Source of the DNA: Bacteroidales bacterium | Lineage (GTDB): Bacteria; Bacteroidota; Bacteroidia; Bacteroidales; F082 | Assembly: GCA_024710405.1 (NCBI GenBank) | Contig: JANJUV010000015.1 | Location: 17,792 to 81,791, forward strand | DNA: 64,000 nt | Direction of reading: 5' to 3' | In this document: piece by piece, positions 33,891 through 43,559 of the stretch | How the letters are laid out: every line of letters begins with the position of its first letter | Numbering within the stretch: position 1 is the first letter of the stretch | Notes under the pieces: model-generated | The model's database searches: none | Seen by the model: only the letters and a program-made list of their open reading frames with translations | Told to the model about the DNA's origin: nothing | Position numbers and translations under genes: made by a program

Positions 33891-36422
33891 ATGCTTTTGC
33901 TCAACAGGTTTTTTGTGCTGACATTGGTTGCAACGGTCTTCGGGCTGTTTCCTGTCCGTGGCGTGGGCCAAACGGCAACGGTGTGGGGTACGGTTACCGA
34001 CCAGAGAAGCAGGGCTGTGGAACTGGCACATGTGGCTCTGCTTGGTGCACAGGGAGGAGTTACGACGGACAGATCGGGTCGCTTTGAAATTAAGGTGCCG
34101 GCCGAAATACCTGTCAGACTTGCTGTTTCATTTGTCGGATTTGAACAGCAGGAGTTTTTGCTCAGACTAAAACCCGATGAACGGCGCCAGTTGAATGTTA
34201 TACTCGTTGAGTCCGCCACCATGCTCCCTTCACTCGAAGTAAGAGATGAGAAACTGCGTTCGACCAGCCTTACCCGGCTCAATCCCAGACAAGCCATGCA
34301 AATACCCAGTTCGGGAGGTGGTATCGAAGACCTGATCAAAACATTGCCGGGAGTTTCCTCCAACAATGAACTCAGTTCGCAATATACCGTCAGGGGTGGA
34401 AACTTCGATGAGAATCTGGTATATGTCAACGATATCGAAATTTACAGACCTTTTTTGGTGCGCTCGGGTCAGCAGGAAGGACTGAGTTTTCTTAATTCGG
34501 CACTTGTTTCTTCTATATTATTCTCAGCAGGAGGGTTCAACGCCGAATATGGTGACAAGCTTTCTTCTGTACTGGACATTACCTATAAAAGGCCAACCGA
34601 AACCGCAGGATCTGTGACGGCAAGCCTGTTGGGGGCCGAGATGCATGTGGAAGGCGCTCAGTCGAACAGAAGATTAACCTATTTGCTCGGTGCCCGCTAC
34701 AAAACCACAGCATACCTGCTCAATGCACTCGAGACACAGGGTTCATACCGCCCTAACTTCTCCGATATTCAAACCATGATCACCTACGGACTGCATCCGA
34801 AATGGGAACTTTCGATGCTGGGATATTATTCGCGGAACAGGTACACACTCATTCCCGAAAGCCGGCAAACCGACTTTGGAACCATTCAGGAAGCCTACCG
34901 GCTCAATATCTTCTTCGAGGGTCAGGAAGTGGACAGCTACGAAACCGGTATGGGTGCTTTTACTTTGAGCCATAAGCCCAATAAAAACCTCGACCTGAAA
35001 CTTATTGCCTCGGCATTCAGCACGGTGGAAACAGAAACTTATGATGTGCTCGGACAATACTGGATCGGCCGGCTAGAAACTTCTCCGGGCAGCGAACAGT
35101 TTGGCAATGTTGTGCAGGCACAGGGAGTGGGCGGTTTCCTCGAACATGCGCGCAATTATTTTGATGCCCGGGTATTCAACATCGAGCATAAAGGTACGCT
35201 GATCGGCAGATGGTCGGTCACTAAATGGGGTTTGAAGTTTCAGCACCAGAACATACACGACAGGGTGCACGAATGGGAAATGATTGATTCGGCGGGATAC
35301 AGCCTTCCGCTGAAACCCTGGATACCGGGTAATCCGTCACCCGAACGCCCTGATTTTGAATTGAGCCAATCAGTGAAGGCCGACAACAAAATCAATATCG
35401 GCACCTATAGCGCTTATGCACAACAGGCCTGGAACATCTTCAACAAAATGGGTGATGAGTTTGTGGTAACTGCCGGTATCCGGGCTAATTACTGGGATTA
35501 TGGCAAAGAATTTAAAATCAGTCCGAGGGCAAGTATTGCTTACAAACCTTTATGGGAACGTGAGATGTCGTTCAGGTTGGCTGGGGGAGTGTATAATCAG
35601 CCGCCCTTCTACCGCGAACTCAGGCTCTTCGATGGCAGCCTTTATCCCGAAGGCCGTTCGCAGCAATCGGTTCATCTGGTGGCCGGTACTGACCTGAATT
35701 TCATGGCATGGAACAGGCCTTTTGTGTTTACCGGCGAGCTGTATTACAAGTTTCTGAACAAACTTGTGCCTTATGAGGTTGATAATGTGCGGATAAGATA
35801 TTACGCCGACCAGCAGGCCAAAGGTTATGCAACCGGACTCGACCTGAAGGTAAACGGTGAATTCGTAAGGGGGGTGGAAAGCTGGATGAGCCTGTCGCTC
35901 ATGAAAACAGAAGAAGATATCAAGGATGACTTCACAGATATCTGGGTTGACGAAGAAGGAAACAGGGTATTTATAAACAATGAAGCAGCCGACACCCTGC
36001 GTTTGTTTCCCGGGATGATTCCCAGACCTTCTGATCAACTATTGAATTTCAGTATTTTCTTTCAGGATTATTTCCCAGGTTATCCGACTTTCAGGGTACA
36101 CCTGAAATTATTGTTTGGTACCAGCCTGCCGTTTGGCCCTCCTAATGCGCAGCGAAGTGCACAAACCCTCAGAATGCCTTCCTACCGGAGGGTGGATATC
36201 GGATTCAGCAAACAACTTGTCGGCGAACACTCTGTGCTCAGACCCAATTCACTGCTGCGTCATATAAAGAATAGCTGGATCAGCCTTGAAGTATTTAACC
36301 TCCTGCAGATAAACAACACCATCTCTTACATTTGGGTCAAGGACATCGAAAACCGACAATATGCCGTTCCCAACTATCTTACGCCCAGGCAGATAAATCT
36401 TAAACTGGTGGTTGAGTTCTAA
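33891..36422 (+). CDS. TonB-dependent outer-membrane receptor
   Basis: An 843-aa protein: signal peptide (about 1-26), a carboxypeptidase-regulatory-like beta-sandwich (about 29-110, VWGTVTDQRSRAVELAHVAL ... DRSGRFEIKV), a TonB plug (about 130-240, LIKTLPGVSSNNELSSQY, VRGGNFDENLVYVNDIEIY) and a 22-strand-type barrel ending in LNLKLVVEF-like INLKLVVEF. No SusD partner is adjacent, which argues against a polysaccharide-utilisation locus; iron-chelate, vitamin or peptide uptake is equally possible. No TAnnTTTG box is obvious upstream; a TATAAT-like stretch precedes it. Confidence 0.9.
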   Translation: MLLLNRFFVLTLVATVFGLFPVRGVGQTATVWGTVTDQRSRAVELAHVALLGAQGGVTTDRSGRFEIKVPAEIPVRLAVSFVGFEQQEFLLRLKPDERRQLNVILVESATMLPSLEVRDEKLRSTSLTRLNPRQAMQIPSSGGGIEDLIKTLPGVSSNNELSSQYTVRGGNFDENLVYVNDIEIYRPFLVRSGQQEGLSFLNSALVSSILFSAGGFNAEYGDKLSSVLDITYKRPTETAGSVTASLLGAEMHVEGAQSNRRLTYLLGARYKTTAYLLNALETQGSYRPNFSDIQTMITYGLHPKWELSMLGYYSRNRYTLIPESRQTDFGTIQEAYRLNIFFEGQEVDSYETGMGAFTLSHKPNKNLDLKLIASAFSTVETETYDVLGQYWIGRLETSPGSEQFGNVVQAQGVGGFLEHARNYFDARVFNIEHKGTLIGRWSVTKWGLKFQHQNIHDRVHEWEMIDSAGYSLPLKPWIPGNPSPERPDFELSQSVKADNKINIGTYSAYAQQAWNIFNKMGDEFVVTAGIRANYWDYGKEFKISPRASIAYKPLWEREMSFRLAGGVYNQPPFYRELRLFDGSLYPEGRSQQSVHLVAGTDLNFMAWNRPFVFTGELYYKFLNKLVPYEVDNVRIRYYADQQAKGYATGLDLKVNGEFVRGVESWMSLSLMKTEEDIKDDFTDIWVDEEGNRVFINNEAADTLRLFPGMIPRPSDQLLNFSIFFQDYFPGYPTFRVHLKLLFGTSLPFGPPNAQRSAQTLRMPSYRRVDIGFSKQLVGEHSVLRPNSLLRHIKNSWISLEVFNLLQINNTISYIWVKDIENRQYAVPNYLTPRQINLKLVVEF

Positions 36423-36494
36423 ACCCGCCAAACTTTTCAGTGTTAATTTTGTTTAACTTATGTGATGTTATTTAGAACAATTCTAAATAATTTA

Positions 36495-36502
36495 TAATTT
36501 TG
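36495..36502 (+). promoter_or_regulatory. TAATTTTG -7 box for the superoxide dismutase gene
   Basis: TAATTTTG lies 20 nt upstream of the ATG at 36523. An imperfect inverted repeat (TTAGAACAATTCTAA, just upstream) could be an operator, and by analogy an oxidative-stress or metal repressor site. Confidence 0.6.
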
Positions 36503-36522
36503 CACCTTTAAAATCAAATGAT

Positions 36523-37143
36523 ATGACAAAAGTCAGTGAACTTATTTTTCAGGGACTTCCATATGCTTACAATGCATTAGAACCCCATATTGATGCCATG
36601 ACTATGGAAATCCACCACAGCAGGCACCACAAAGCATATTTCGACAATCTGCAGGCAGCCGTAAAAGATACGGACATGGCCGGAATGGAGTTTACCGAAC
36701 TCCTGCGCAACATCAGCAAGTTTCCGGTTGCCGTGCGCAACAATGGTGGCGGGCACTATAATCATGAGTTGTTCTGGAACATCATGTCGGCTCAGGGAGG
36801 TGGAGAACCACAGGGCGAACTGGCATCTGCTATTGCACGTGATTTTGGTTCTTTTGCCGATTTTCGCGAAAAATTCAGCAATGCAGCCAAAACAAGGTTT
36901 GGCAGCGGTTGGACATGGCTGTGTGTGTTGCCCGGCGACAAACTCGAGGTGTGTTCTACTCCCAATCAGGACAATCCATTGATGGATGTTTCCGAATGCA
37001 AAGGTCAGCCCATTCTGGGTCTTGACGTTTGGGAACACGCTTATTATCTTAAATATCAAAACAAAAGGCCTGATTATGTATCGGCATTCTGGAACCTGGT
37101 TGACTGGAACCGTGTGGGATCCAACTTTAAACAAGCAATCTAA
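36523..37143 (+). CDS. sodA: Superoxide dismutase, Mn-type by sequence
   Basis: A 206-aa cytosolic enzyme converting superoxide to oxygen and hydrogen peroxide. The four metal ligands are His31 (MEIHHSRHH), His81 ([10 protein letters not shown]), Asp168 and His172 (DVWEHAYY). The residues that tune metal choice are Mn-like: NNGGGHYNH rather than NNAAQxWNH, and PNQDNPLM with the active-site Gln. No signal peptide. Cambialistic use of Fe is possible, as in other Bacteroidota. Strong promoter and terminator make it monocistronic. Oddity: SOD in a probable anaerobe or microaerophile suggests oxygen exposure. Confidence 0.93.
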   Translation: MTKVSELIFQGLPYAYNALEPHIDAMTMEIHHSRHHKAYFDNLQAAVKDTDMAGMEFTELLRNISKFPVAVRNNGGGHYNHELFWNIMSAQGGGEPQGELASAIARDFGSFADFREKFSNAAKTRFGSGWTWLCVLPGDKLEVCSTPNQDNPLMDVSECKGQPILGLDVWEHAYYLKYQNKRPDYVSAFWNLVDWNRVGSNFKQAI

Positions 37144-37195
37144 ACCAACACTAATACTGTACTTACCCGATTCCTTTGCGAAGGAACGGAAACTA

Positions 37196-37229
37196 AAACG
37201 GGCGGCCTGAAAAGGCCGCCCGTTTCTTT
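37196..37229. terminator. Strong bidirectional terminator
   Basis: AAACGGGCGGCC (37196-37207) pairs perfectly with GGCCGCCCGTTT (37214-37225), a 12-bp GC-rich stem with a 6-nt loop. It separates sodA (+) from ornithine aminotransferase (-). A smaller hairpin, TTCCTT-TGCG-AAGGAA, lies just before it. Confidence 0.93.
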
Positions 37230-37243
37230 ATGTAACCATTTTC

Positions 37244-38467
37244 TTAGTTAAAAGAAAGGATTGATGCCTTGATAATTCCGACAGCCTCCCTCAATTGCTC
37301 TTCGGTAATGACGAGTGGCGGAGCAAAGCGGATAATGTGTCCGTGAGTAGGCTTGGCCAGCAAACCATTTTCGGCCATTTTCACACAAACATCCCATGCG
37401 GTTTTGCCGTTTTTGGGTTTAATGACAATGGCATTCAGCAGGCCTTTTCCCCTGACCAATTCCACCATATCACTGTTGATATTGCGCATTTCCTCACGGA
37501 AAATCTGACCAAGATACTCAGCCTTGTCGGCAAGATTTTCTTCTTTTACAACTTCCAGAGCTGCAATGGCTACTTTGGCTGCTACAGGATTACCGCCAAA
37601 AGTTGAACCATGTTCGCCCGGTTTGATGCACAACATGATGTCGTCGTCTGCCAACACGGCTGATACAGGATAAACCCCGCCCGATAATGCTTTGCCAAGG
37701 ATCAGAATGTCGGGCTTAACGCCTTCATGGTCGCAGGCCAGCAGCTTGCCTGTGCGTGCAATGCCGGTTTGTACCTCATCAGCAATGAATAATACATTCT
37801 TTGCCTTACACATATCGTAGGCTTTTTTCAGGTAGCCCTCCTGGGGCACATAAACACCAGCCTCACCCTGAATGGGTTCAACGAGGAAACCTGCCACATT
37901 TGGATCTTTAAGTGCTTCGGCCAGTGCATCAAGATCGTTGTAGGGAATGGTGATAAATCCTGGTGTGAACGGTCCAAAACCACCGCGTGAATCTGGGTCG
38001 GTCGACATGCTGATAACGGTGATGGTGCGGCCGTGGAAATTGTGCTCGCACACAATGATCTTTGCCTGATTCTCGGCAATTCCTTTTTTCATATAAGCCC
38101 ATTTACGGCAAAGTTTCAGTGCTGTTTCGTCGCCTTCGGCACCTGTATTCATGGGCAATATCTTATCGTAACCAAAAAACTCAGTGATATATTTTTCATA
38201 CACACCGAGCGAATCATTGAAGAATGCGCGTGATGTCAGTGTGAGGGTTTTGGCCTGATCGATCAAAGCATTGATAATTTTTGGGTGACAGTGGCCCTGA
38301 TTGACGGCAGAATAGGCCGAAAGGAAATCAAAGTATTCCTTGCCTTCTACATCCCAAACTTTGGCGCCCTGACCTTTGGCCAGAACCACCGGAAGCGGGT
38401 GATAATTATGTGCACCGTACTTGTCTTCAAGCTCCATGGCCAGTTTCGAGGTCATCTGCTCTTTCAT
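37244..38467 (-). CDS. rocD: Ornithine aminotransferase
   Basis: A 407-aa class III PLP aminotransferase that converts ornithine and 2-oxoglutarate to glutamate semialdehyde and glutamate. [31 protein letters not shown] and [17 protein letters not shown] (the PLP lysine in LGKA) are typical, and [20 protein letters not shown] at the start is specific to the RocD group. Start MKEQMTSKL; a GGAG 13 nt upstream is a rare Shine-Dalgarno-like sequence here. Monocistronic. Confidence 0.92.
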   Translation of the reverse strand: MKEQMTSKLAMELEDKYGAHNYHPLPVVLAKGQGAKVWDVEGKEYFDFLSAYSAVNQGHCHPKIINALIDQAKTLTLTSRAFFNDSLGVYEKYITEFFGYDKILPMNTGAEGDETALKLCRKWAYMKKGIAENQAKIIVCEHNFHGRTITVISMSTDPDSRGGFGPFTPGFITIPYNDLDALAEALKDPNVAGFLVEPIQGEAGVYVPQEGYLKKAYDMCKAKNVLFIADEVQTGIARTGKLLACDHEGVKPDILILGKALSGGVYPVSAVLADDDIMLCIKPGEHGSTFGGNPVAAKVAIAALEVVKEENLADKAEYLGQIFREEMRNINSDMVELVRGKGLLNAIVIKPKNGKTAWDVCVKMAENGLLAKPTHGHIIRFAPPLVITEEQLREAVGIIKASILSFN

Positions 38468-38527
38468 AAAATGTACTCCTTTCTAGGGGGGGATTAATTG
38501 AATTGTGAAATTATTAACAAATCGTGG

Positions 38528-38535
38528 CAAAGATA
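38528..38535 (-). promoter_or_regulatory. TATCTTTG -7 box for rocD
   Basis: The minus-strand TATCTTTG lies 60 nt upstream of the ATG, giving a longer AT-rich leader that holds the AAAGGAG sequence. Confidence 0.6.
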
Positions 38536-38591
38536 GGATTATTTGGCTGACAGGGAGTAGGGTTAACCTGAAATTTCCAAAATATTAACCA

Positions 38592-39668
38592 TTAGAGCAA
38601 ATGCCTGACCGGGAGCAACAGCCATTCGAAGAATTTGTTGATAAGCGGGCGGCGCGCCCACACAGCATAGTCGAAATCTTCGGTATTCTCCAGTGTGAAT
38701 GTTATGTGGTCCGACACCTGAGCAGTCAGCGCAGGTTCATTTCCGATGAGGGTTATTTCGTACATATACCGAAAGCTCCGGTAATCGAAGTTAGAAGACC
38801 CTACGGAGAACACGTTGTTATCGATGAGCATCAACTTGGCGTGGAGGTTGTGCGGAAGATACATTTTGAACCGGATGCCGCTCTGGTGCAGCGGGCCCAT
38901 ATATTTGTTGCGCAGAATATCAACCAGTCCAACATCGGAACGCTTCGGGATGACTACCTGAACGTCAACGCCACGCTGAACCGCCTCAACCATGGCTTTA
39001 CGCAGCATATAGCCCGGAAGAAAATACGGTGTGACAACAACGACCGATGTTACGGCATTCCGTATCAAATGAATGTAACGACGCATGATGCGTTGTTTGG
39101 TGATGGATGGCATGTCGCGGACAATCTCAAAGCCACCGTGCCGGATCAGCCGAAGATAATTTGACTTGGCAAACACATATTTGTTATAGATTTTCCAATC
39201 CTGCCGGAATACCTTTTTGAATGCCAGTGTAAGCTCACTTTTGATCCGGAGCACCGATTCACGCCAGTTTAAATTGTATTCGGTGAAATTGGAAGAACCA
39301 ATATAGGTGATTTCATCGTCAATGATCAGTAGTTTGCGGTGGTTTCGTTTATGTCCCCGGGTGAAAACATCGCTGTTGAATTTAATCTTCTCGAAAAAAC
39401 GAACTTCACCACCAAGGCGAATCAACTCGTCGAAAAACGAATTATTCACACCACTGCTTCCCCATGCATCAATAAGCACTTTTATTTCAACGCCTGTTTT
39501 TGCTTTACGGATCAATGCATCCTTGAAACGTGTGCCAATAACGTCATTTCCAATACGATATGTTTCAATAAAAATATAGTCCACTGCCGCTTCAATATCG
39601 TCGATCATGGCATTGTAATACCTTATGGGGTCGGCAAACAAATGATATGGTTCGCGGATCACAGGCAT
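38592..39668 (-). CDS. Phospholipase D / cardiolipin synthase-like protein
   Basis: A 358-aa enzyme with two HKD motifs: HRKLLIIDD (with GSSNFTEYNLNW after it) and HAKLMLIDN (with GSSNFDYRSF). Both are intact, so it is probably active, with cardiolipin synthesis from phosphatidylglycerol the commonest reaction in this architecture. It lacks the N-terminal membrane helices of E. coli ClsA. The frame extends 42 nt further to 39710, where it would overlap the regulator gene by 31 nt; I prefer MPVIREPYHLF, 11 nt after the regulator's stop. The third gene of a sensor-regulator-PLD run. Confidence 0.85.
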   Translation of the reverse strand: MPVIREPYHLFADPIRYYNAMIDDIEAAVDYIFIETYRIGNDVIGTRFKDALIRKAKTGVEIKVLIDAWGSSGVNNSFFDELIRLGGEVRFFEKIKFNSDVFTRGHKRNHRKLLIIDDEITYIGSSNFTEYNLNWRESVLRIKSELTLAFKKVFRQDWKIYNKYVFAKSNYLRLIRHGGFEIVRDMPSITKQRIMRRYIHLIRNAVTSVVVVTPYFLPGYMLRKAMVEAVQRGVDVQVVIPKRSDVGLVDILRNKYMGPLHQSGIRFKMYLPHNLHAKLMLIDNNVFSVGSSNFDYRSFRYMYEITLIGNEPALTAQVSDHITFTLENTEDFDYAVWARRPLINKFFEWLLLPVRHLL

Positions 39669-39679
39669 GGGGACCGGAA

Positions 39680-40429
39680 TTATTTTTTGGTGATCTCCGC
39701 TTTCAGCCATTCAACCTTTTTGGGTGAAACAGGCACTATTGACTTATCGCTCATAAATATGTAATCTTCGCCTCGGGGATCGAGGCGAAGGGCATGCCTG
39801 AGGTTGATCAGATGATCTTTATTTATTCTTGCAAACCGGTATCCGTCAAGCAATTCATCAAATTCAGCCAAGGGTTTCGACACAAGAAAGTCCTCTTGAT
39901 TATCCATATACACCCTGGTTTGATTATGCTCAGCCTGGCAACGAATCATGTCGTTTACGTTAATCAGATAAAGATTTTCGGCTGAACTGAGGATGATTTT
40001 TTTTGCTTCTGTATTTATCTGACGAAAGTTATTGAAAAACGCGTTCAATTTGAGATTGATGTCATTGTTTTCTACCGACTTCACTGCTTTTTTAACAGCC
40101 TGCACCAGATCTGCCGGATCTACAGGTTTCAGTATGTATTCAAGGGCACTGAACTTGAATGCTTTTATGGCATATTTTTCAAAGGCAGTAACAAATATGA
40201 TTTGAAAATTGATCACATCAAACCGTTGCAGCAAATCAAATCCATTGCCGTCAGTAAGCTGAATATCAAGCAGTACAAGATCGGGATTATGCTGACGGAT
40301 CAGCGCCTCACCTGAAACTACACCATCGGCTTCGCCCACAATTTCAACTTCAGGTATATGCTTTCCCATAATGAGTCTGATCACTTCCCTGGCATTGAAT
40401 TCATCATCGACAATTACTGCTCGGAGCAT
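39680..40429 (-). CDS. LytTR-family response regulator
   Basis: A 249-aa transcription factor. The receiver domain (1-120) has the acidic pair VDDE, phospho-Asp55 in LVLLDIQLTDG, Thr in FVTAFEKYA and Lys in YILKPVDP. The C-terminal LytTR DNA-binding domain (about 145-249) has FARINKDHLINLRHALRL. It would be phosphorylated by a LytS-type kinase; the adjacent TPR protein has no kinase domain, so the partner is either that protein acting indirectly or encoded elsewhere. Confidence 0.92.
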   Translation of the reverse strand: MLRAVIVDDEFNAREVIRLIMGKHIPEVEIVGEADGVVSGEALIRQHNPDLVLLDIQLTDGNGFDLLQRFDVINFQIIFVTAFEKYAIKAFKFSALEYILKPVDPADLVQAVKKAVKSVENNDINLKLNAFFNNFRQINTEAKKIILSSAENLYLINVNDMIRCQAEHNQTRVYMDNQEDFLVSKPLAEFDELLDGYRFARINKDHLINLRHALRLDPRGEDYIFMSDKSIVPVSPKKVEWLKAEITKK

Positions 40430-40524
40430 ATCAGATATTGATTTTTTTTGAAACTGAAATGGAGGATGTTATCCAAGTCAAATGTATGACAATTATTTAA
40501 TAACTGGAAATTTATTTGCCGGAG

Positions 40525-41970
40525 TTATTCATCATCTTCTATATCAGTAGTATTTACTGAGCGTTTTCTGTTTTTCATCATTAAGATAACGATGATAAAA
40601 GCAATCACCATTAAAACCAAAGCTGCCGACATTGTCATTTTATAGAACAGTTTCTGGTCGGCTAATTCCTTGTTTTCATGATCAAATCTGCTGATTTCCT
40701 GAAGCAGTTTGTCAATTTTGTAGGCATTTTGGGCTTCCTGCATCGACATTTTGTTGAGGCGTTTCATGCTTGAATCATAGCCATCCATAAACAGGCTGAA
40801 ATACCTGTTGAATGCTTCTTTGTTACCCGTTCTGGCATAGGCTTTCATCAGTAACTGATAACACTCTTCATGCAACAGAGTAATATTGAATTTATCTGAC
40901 AGGCTAAGGCATTGCTCAAGCGCAGGTATTGCATTGTTGTTATCGCCTGAATGATGCCATGCCCTGCCTTTGTAGAGCCATATTTCGACCTGACCCATTG
41001 CATGGCCGGTGTTTTCATAAATCTTCAATGCATTTTCAAAGTATTCGAAGGCTTTAGCCAGGTCATTCATGCGCACATAAATGTTGCCAAGGTTACCCAT
41101 AATGCGCGCCGTTCCTGTAATGTCGCCTGTTTCCTGCTTCATGGCCAAAGAAGTAGTCAGGAATTTTTTGCCTTTTTCATCATCGTGCAGTTCCTCGGAA
41201 TAAATCATACCGAGATTGAGATACACCGAAGCAAGTTCCTGTTGGTTCCCGTAACCTGTAAAAATGTCACCTGCTTCATTCAGGTTGGCTATTGCTTTGT
41301 CCACCTCGTCCCATTGCCAGTAAACTATGGCCATGTTTTTGAGGATTTCTGCCTTTCCAAGGGTGTCTTTGATATCCTCACGGATTAACAGCGCCATGTA
41401 ATAATGGTCATAAGCCTGATCGAAATTGCCTTGTTCGTAATACAAGTTGCCAATATTCAGAATGGTTGTTGCCTGACCGTCAGCGTCGCCAAGTTCCCTT
41501 TCAATCTCCAATGATTGGTTATAGAAGTCCATTGCTTTTGCCGGATCACCTGTGAGTTCGTGGACCAATGCGAGGTTGTGCAGACAATCTGCTATGCCAT
41601 TACGGTCATCTGCTTTTGAAAACGCTTCGAGACCTGTGACAAAATATTGCCCTGCAAGATCGTAATCGCCCATATATAAAGCACTTACTCCAAGCGATTT
41701 CAGGGTTTTTCCTTTCAGGGACAGGTATCCTTCGTTTTCCGATAAAGCAATGGCTGCTTCGCCGGTTAATAGACTTTTGTCGAACGAAACAGCACGGTAA
41801 GCTTCCGAAAGCTGAATCAGGGTTTCAACTTTGTCGCTTCCACTTTGCAGCTGTGCTGCCTTAAAAAGACTGTCGATCAGGGTCACTTCATCTTGCTGCT
41901 CCGCATAGCAATCAGCATTGAGACATGCAAAGCATACTGCAATCATTAATATAATGCCGGATCGTATCAT
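40525..41970 (-). CDS. TPR membrane protein resembling a kinase-less LytS-type sensor
   Basis: A 481-aa protein with a signal peptide (about 1-22), nine or so tetratricopeptide repeats (about 35-400; e.g. NLALVHELTGDPAKAMDFYN, NIGNLYYEQGNFDQAYDHYY), a helical segment, one membrane helix (about 443-463) and a 17-residue acidic cytoplasmic tail (NRKRSVNTTDIEDDE). In many Bacteroidota this TPR-TM layout continues into a histidine kinase; here the gene ends after the helix. No frameshift is apparent: the DNA between the stop and the regulator (96 nt) does not encode a kinase remnant. Confidence 0.82.
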   Translation of the reverse strand: MIRSGIILMIAVCFACLNADCYAEQQDEVTLIDSLFKAAQLQSGSDKVETLIQLSEAYRAVSFDKSLLTGEAAIALSENEGYLSLKGKTLKSLGVSALYMGDYDLAGQYFVTGLEAFSKADDRNGIADCLHNLALVHELTGDPAKAMDFYNQSLEIERELGDADGQATTILNIGNLYYEQGNFDQAYDHYYMALLIREDIKDTLGKAEILKNMAIVYWQWDEVDKAIANLNEAGDIFTGYGNQQELASVYLNLGMIYSEELHDDEKGKKFLTTSLAMKQETGDITGTARIMGNLGNIYVRMNDLAKAFEYFENALKIYENTGHAMGQVEIWLYKGRAWHHSGDNNNAIPALEQCLSLSDKFNITLLHEECYQLLMKAYARTGNKEAFNRYFSLFMDGYDSSMKRLNKMSMQEAQNAYKIDKLLQEISRFDHENKELADQKLFYKMTMSAALVLMVIAFIIVILMMKNRKRSVNTTDIEDDE

Positions 41971-42082
41971 AGCACAATATTACAACAAAATTTCTCTGAA
42001 GTGAATAGCTCCATCACGAAGGAATTTATGCTGTTTCATACATTGGCCTTCCTGTTCTGAGTGTTTGTGGAGAGAAATCCTG

Positions 42083-42090
42083 TACATTTG
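42083..42090 (+). promoter_or_regulatory. TACATTTG -7 box for yicC
   Basis: TACATTTG lies 15 nt upstream of the ATG at 42106 and excludes the in-frame start at 42061. Confidence 0.65.
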
Positions 42091-42105
42091 CCAAAAACTG
42101 CCCGT

Positions 42106-42978
42106 ATGTTGCGATCAATGACCGGTTTTGGCAAAGCAGAGGCTTCCTCTGGCAGCAGAAAAATAGTGGTTGAAATAAAAGCCCTGAACAGTAAACAACT
42201 TGATCTGACGCTCAGACTGCCTTCCGAATGGCGGCATTTGGACAACGACATCAGATTGTGGGCTTCAAACAACATCATCAGAGGCAAAGCAGATGTATCT
42301 GTCAGTATCGAAAACGAATCACAAAAAAGCAATACCAGAATAGATATTGAACTTGCACGACAATATCATGATCAACTGCTTCATATTTCAAAAGAGCTTA
42401 AACTTCCCCTTCCTGCTGATGTGCTCGGGCTGATCGTTAAACTTCCGGGCTTCTTCAACGGAGAGGCAAAGGAGACCGGCGAGGAAGAGCAACAATTGAT
42501 TCTGAACCTGCTTGATGAGGCCTTTAAAAGTTTCGATCACTTCCGGATTCAGGAGGGCAGAGCATTGCAAAGGGATTTACAAAATCGAGTGGCGCAAATT
42601 TTATCGCTAAAGGAACTCGTTGCTCCATTTGAGGTGCAACGTAAGGAAACTGTGCGGCAACGCCTGATGAAGAACCTCACCGAGTTTGTTGAAAAAGAGA
42701 AAATTGACACCAACAGATTTGAACAGGAATTGCTCTATTATCTCGAAAAAATGGACATCACCGAGGAGCAGGTCAGATTGGCACAGCATTGTATGTATTT
42801 CACCGAAACTTTAAAGGAAGAGGGAGCAGGCAAAAAACTGGGGTTCATCTCACAGGAAATTGGTAGGGAAATCAACACTTTGGGTTCAAAAGCCAATGAT
42901 GCCGATATCCAGCGGGTGGTGGTCCAGATGAAAGACGAACTTGAAAAAATCAAAGAACAGCTCTTCAACATCCTGTAG
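42106..42978 (+). CDS. yicC: YicC family endoribonuclease
   Basis: A 290-aa cytosolic protein. The N-terminus MLRSMTGFGKAEA matches the family hallmark SMTGFG, and the C-terminal DUF1732 half includes GKKLGFISQEIGREINTLGSK and the usual NDADIQRVVVQMKDELEKI. E. coli YicC is an endoribonuclease acting in small-RNA turnover. It is followed by gmk after 1 nt, a conserved pairing in many bacteria. Confidence 0.92.
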   Translation: MLRSMTGFGKAEASSGSRKIVVEIKALNSKQLDLTLRLPSEWRHLDNDIRLWASNNIIRGKADVSVSIENESQKSNTRIDIELARQYHDQLLHISKELKLPLPADVLGLIVKLPGFFNGEAKETGEEEQQLILNLLDEAFKSFDHFRIQEGRALQRDLQNRVAQILSLKELVAPFEVQRKETVRQRLMKNLTEFVEKEKIDTNRFEQELLYYLEKMDITEEQVRLAQHCMYFTETLKEEGAGKKLGFISQEIGREINTLGSKANDADIQRVVVQMKDELEKIKEQLFNIL

Positions 42979-42979
42979 C

Positions 42980-43552
42980 ATGAAGCCTGCTAAACTGATT
43001 ATCGTTTCGGCACCCTCCGGATCGGGAAAGACAACGCTCGTTAAGTATTTGATGGAGCAACGCAGCGACTTTGTTTTCTCCGTTTCGGCCACCAGCAGAC
43101 CCCGACGGGCACACGAAACCCATGGGATTGACTATTTTTTTCTGACCGAAGAAGAATTCAGGGAACGAATTGCCCGCAATGAGTTTCTGGAGTGGGAAGA
43201 AGTCTATCCGGGAAGGTTCTACGGCACACTCACCGAACAGGTTGACCTAGCTCTGGAACGCGGCAAAACGATTGTGTTTGATGTGGATGTGGTTGGCGGG
43301 TTGAATATTAAGAAACACTACGGCAACAGAGCACTGGCCTTGTTCATCAAGGCACCTTCGCTGGATGTGATGGAGCAACGACTTCGGAACAGAGCCACCG
43401 ACACCGAACAAAGTATCAGCAACAGAATGGAAAAAGCTGCCTGGGAATTTCAATTCGCGCCACAATTTGATGCAGTTGTGATGAATGACGATCTCACAGA
43501 AGCAAAAAAAGCGATCCTCGAACGGGTGGATCGATTTCTGGAAACAAAATAA
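42980..43552 (+). CDS. gmk: Guanylate kinase
   Basis: A 190-aa enzyme phosphorylating GMP to GDP with ATP. P-loop SAPSGSGKTT; GMP-binding SVSATSRPRRAHETHGIDYF; the lid region includes RLRNRATDTEQSISNRM. The start ATG at 42980 leaves one nucleotide after the yicC stop, so it is translationally coupled. The in-frame upstream ATG at 42941 lies inside yicC and is not used in my call. Confidence 0.96.
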   Translation: MKPAKLIIVSAPSGSGKTTLVKYLMEQRSDFVFSVSATSRPRRAHETHGIDYFFLTEEEFRERIARNEFLEWEEVYPGRFYGTLTEQVDLALERGKTIVFDVDVVGGLNIKKHYGNRALALFIKAPSLDVMEQRLRNRATDTEQSISNRMEKAAWEFQFAPQFDAVVMNDDLTEAKKAILERVDRFLETK

Positions 43553-43559
43553 TAGACAT

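Noticed and set aside
33891..36422. Start of a polysaccharide-utilisation locus (SusC homologue)
   Set aside because: No SusD gene or glycoside hydrolase follows; the next gene is superoxide dismutase.
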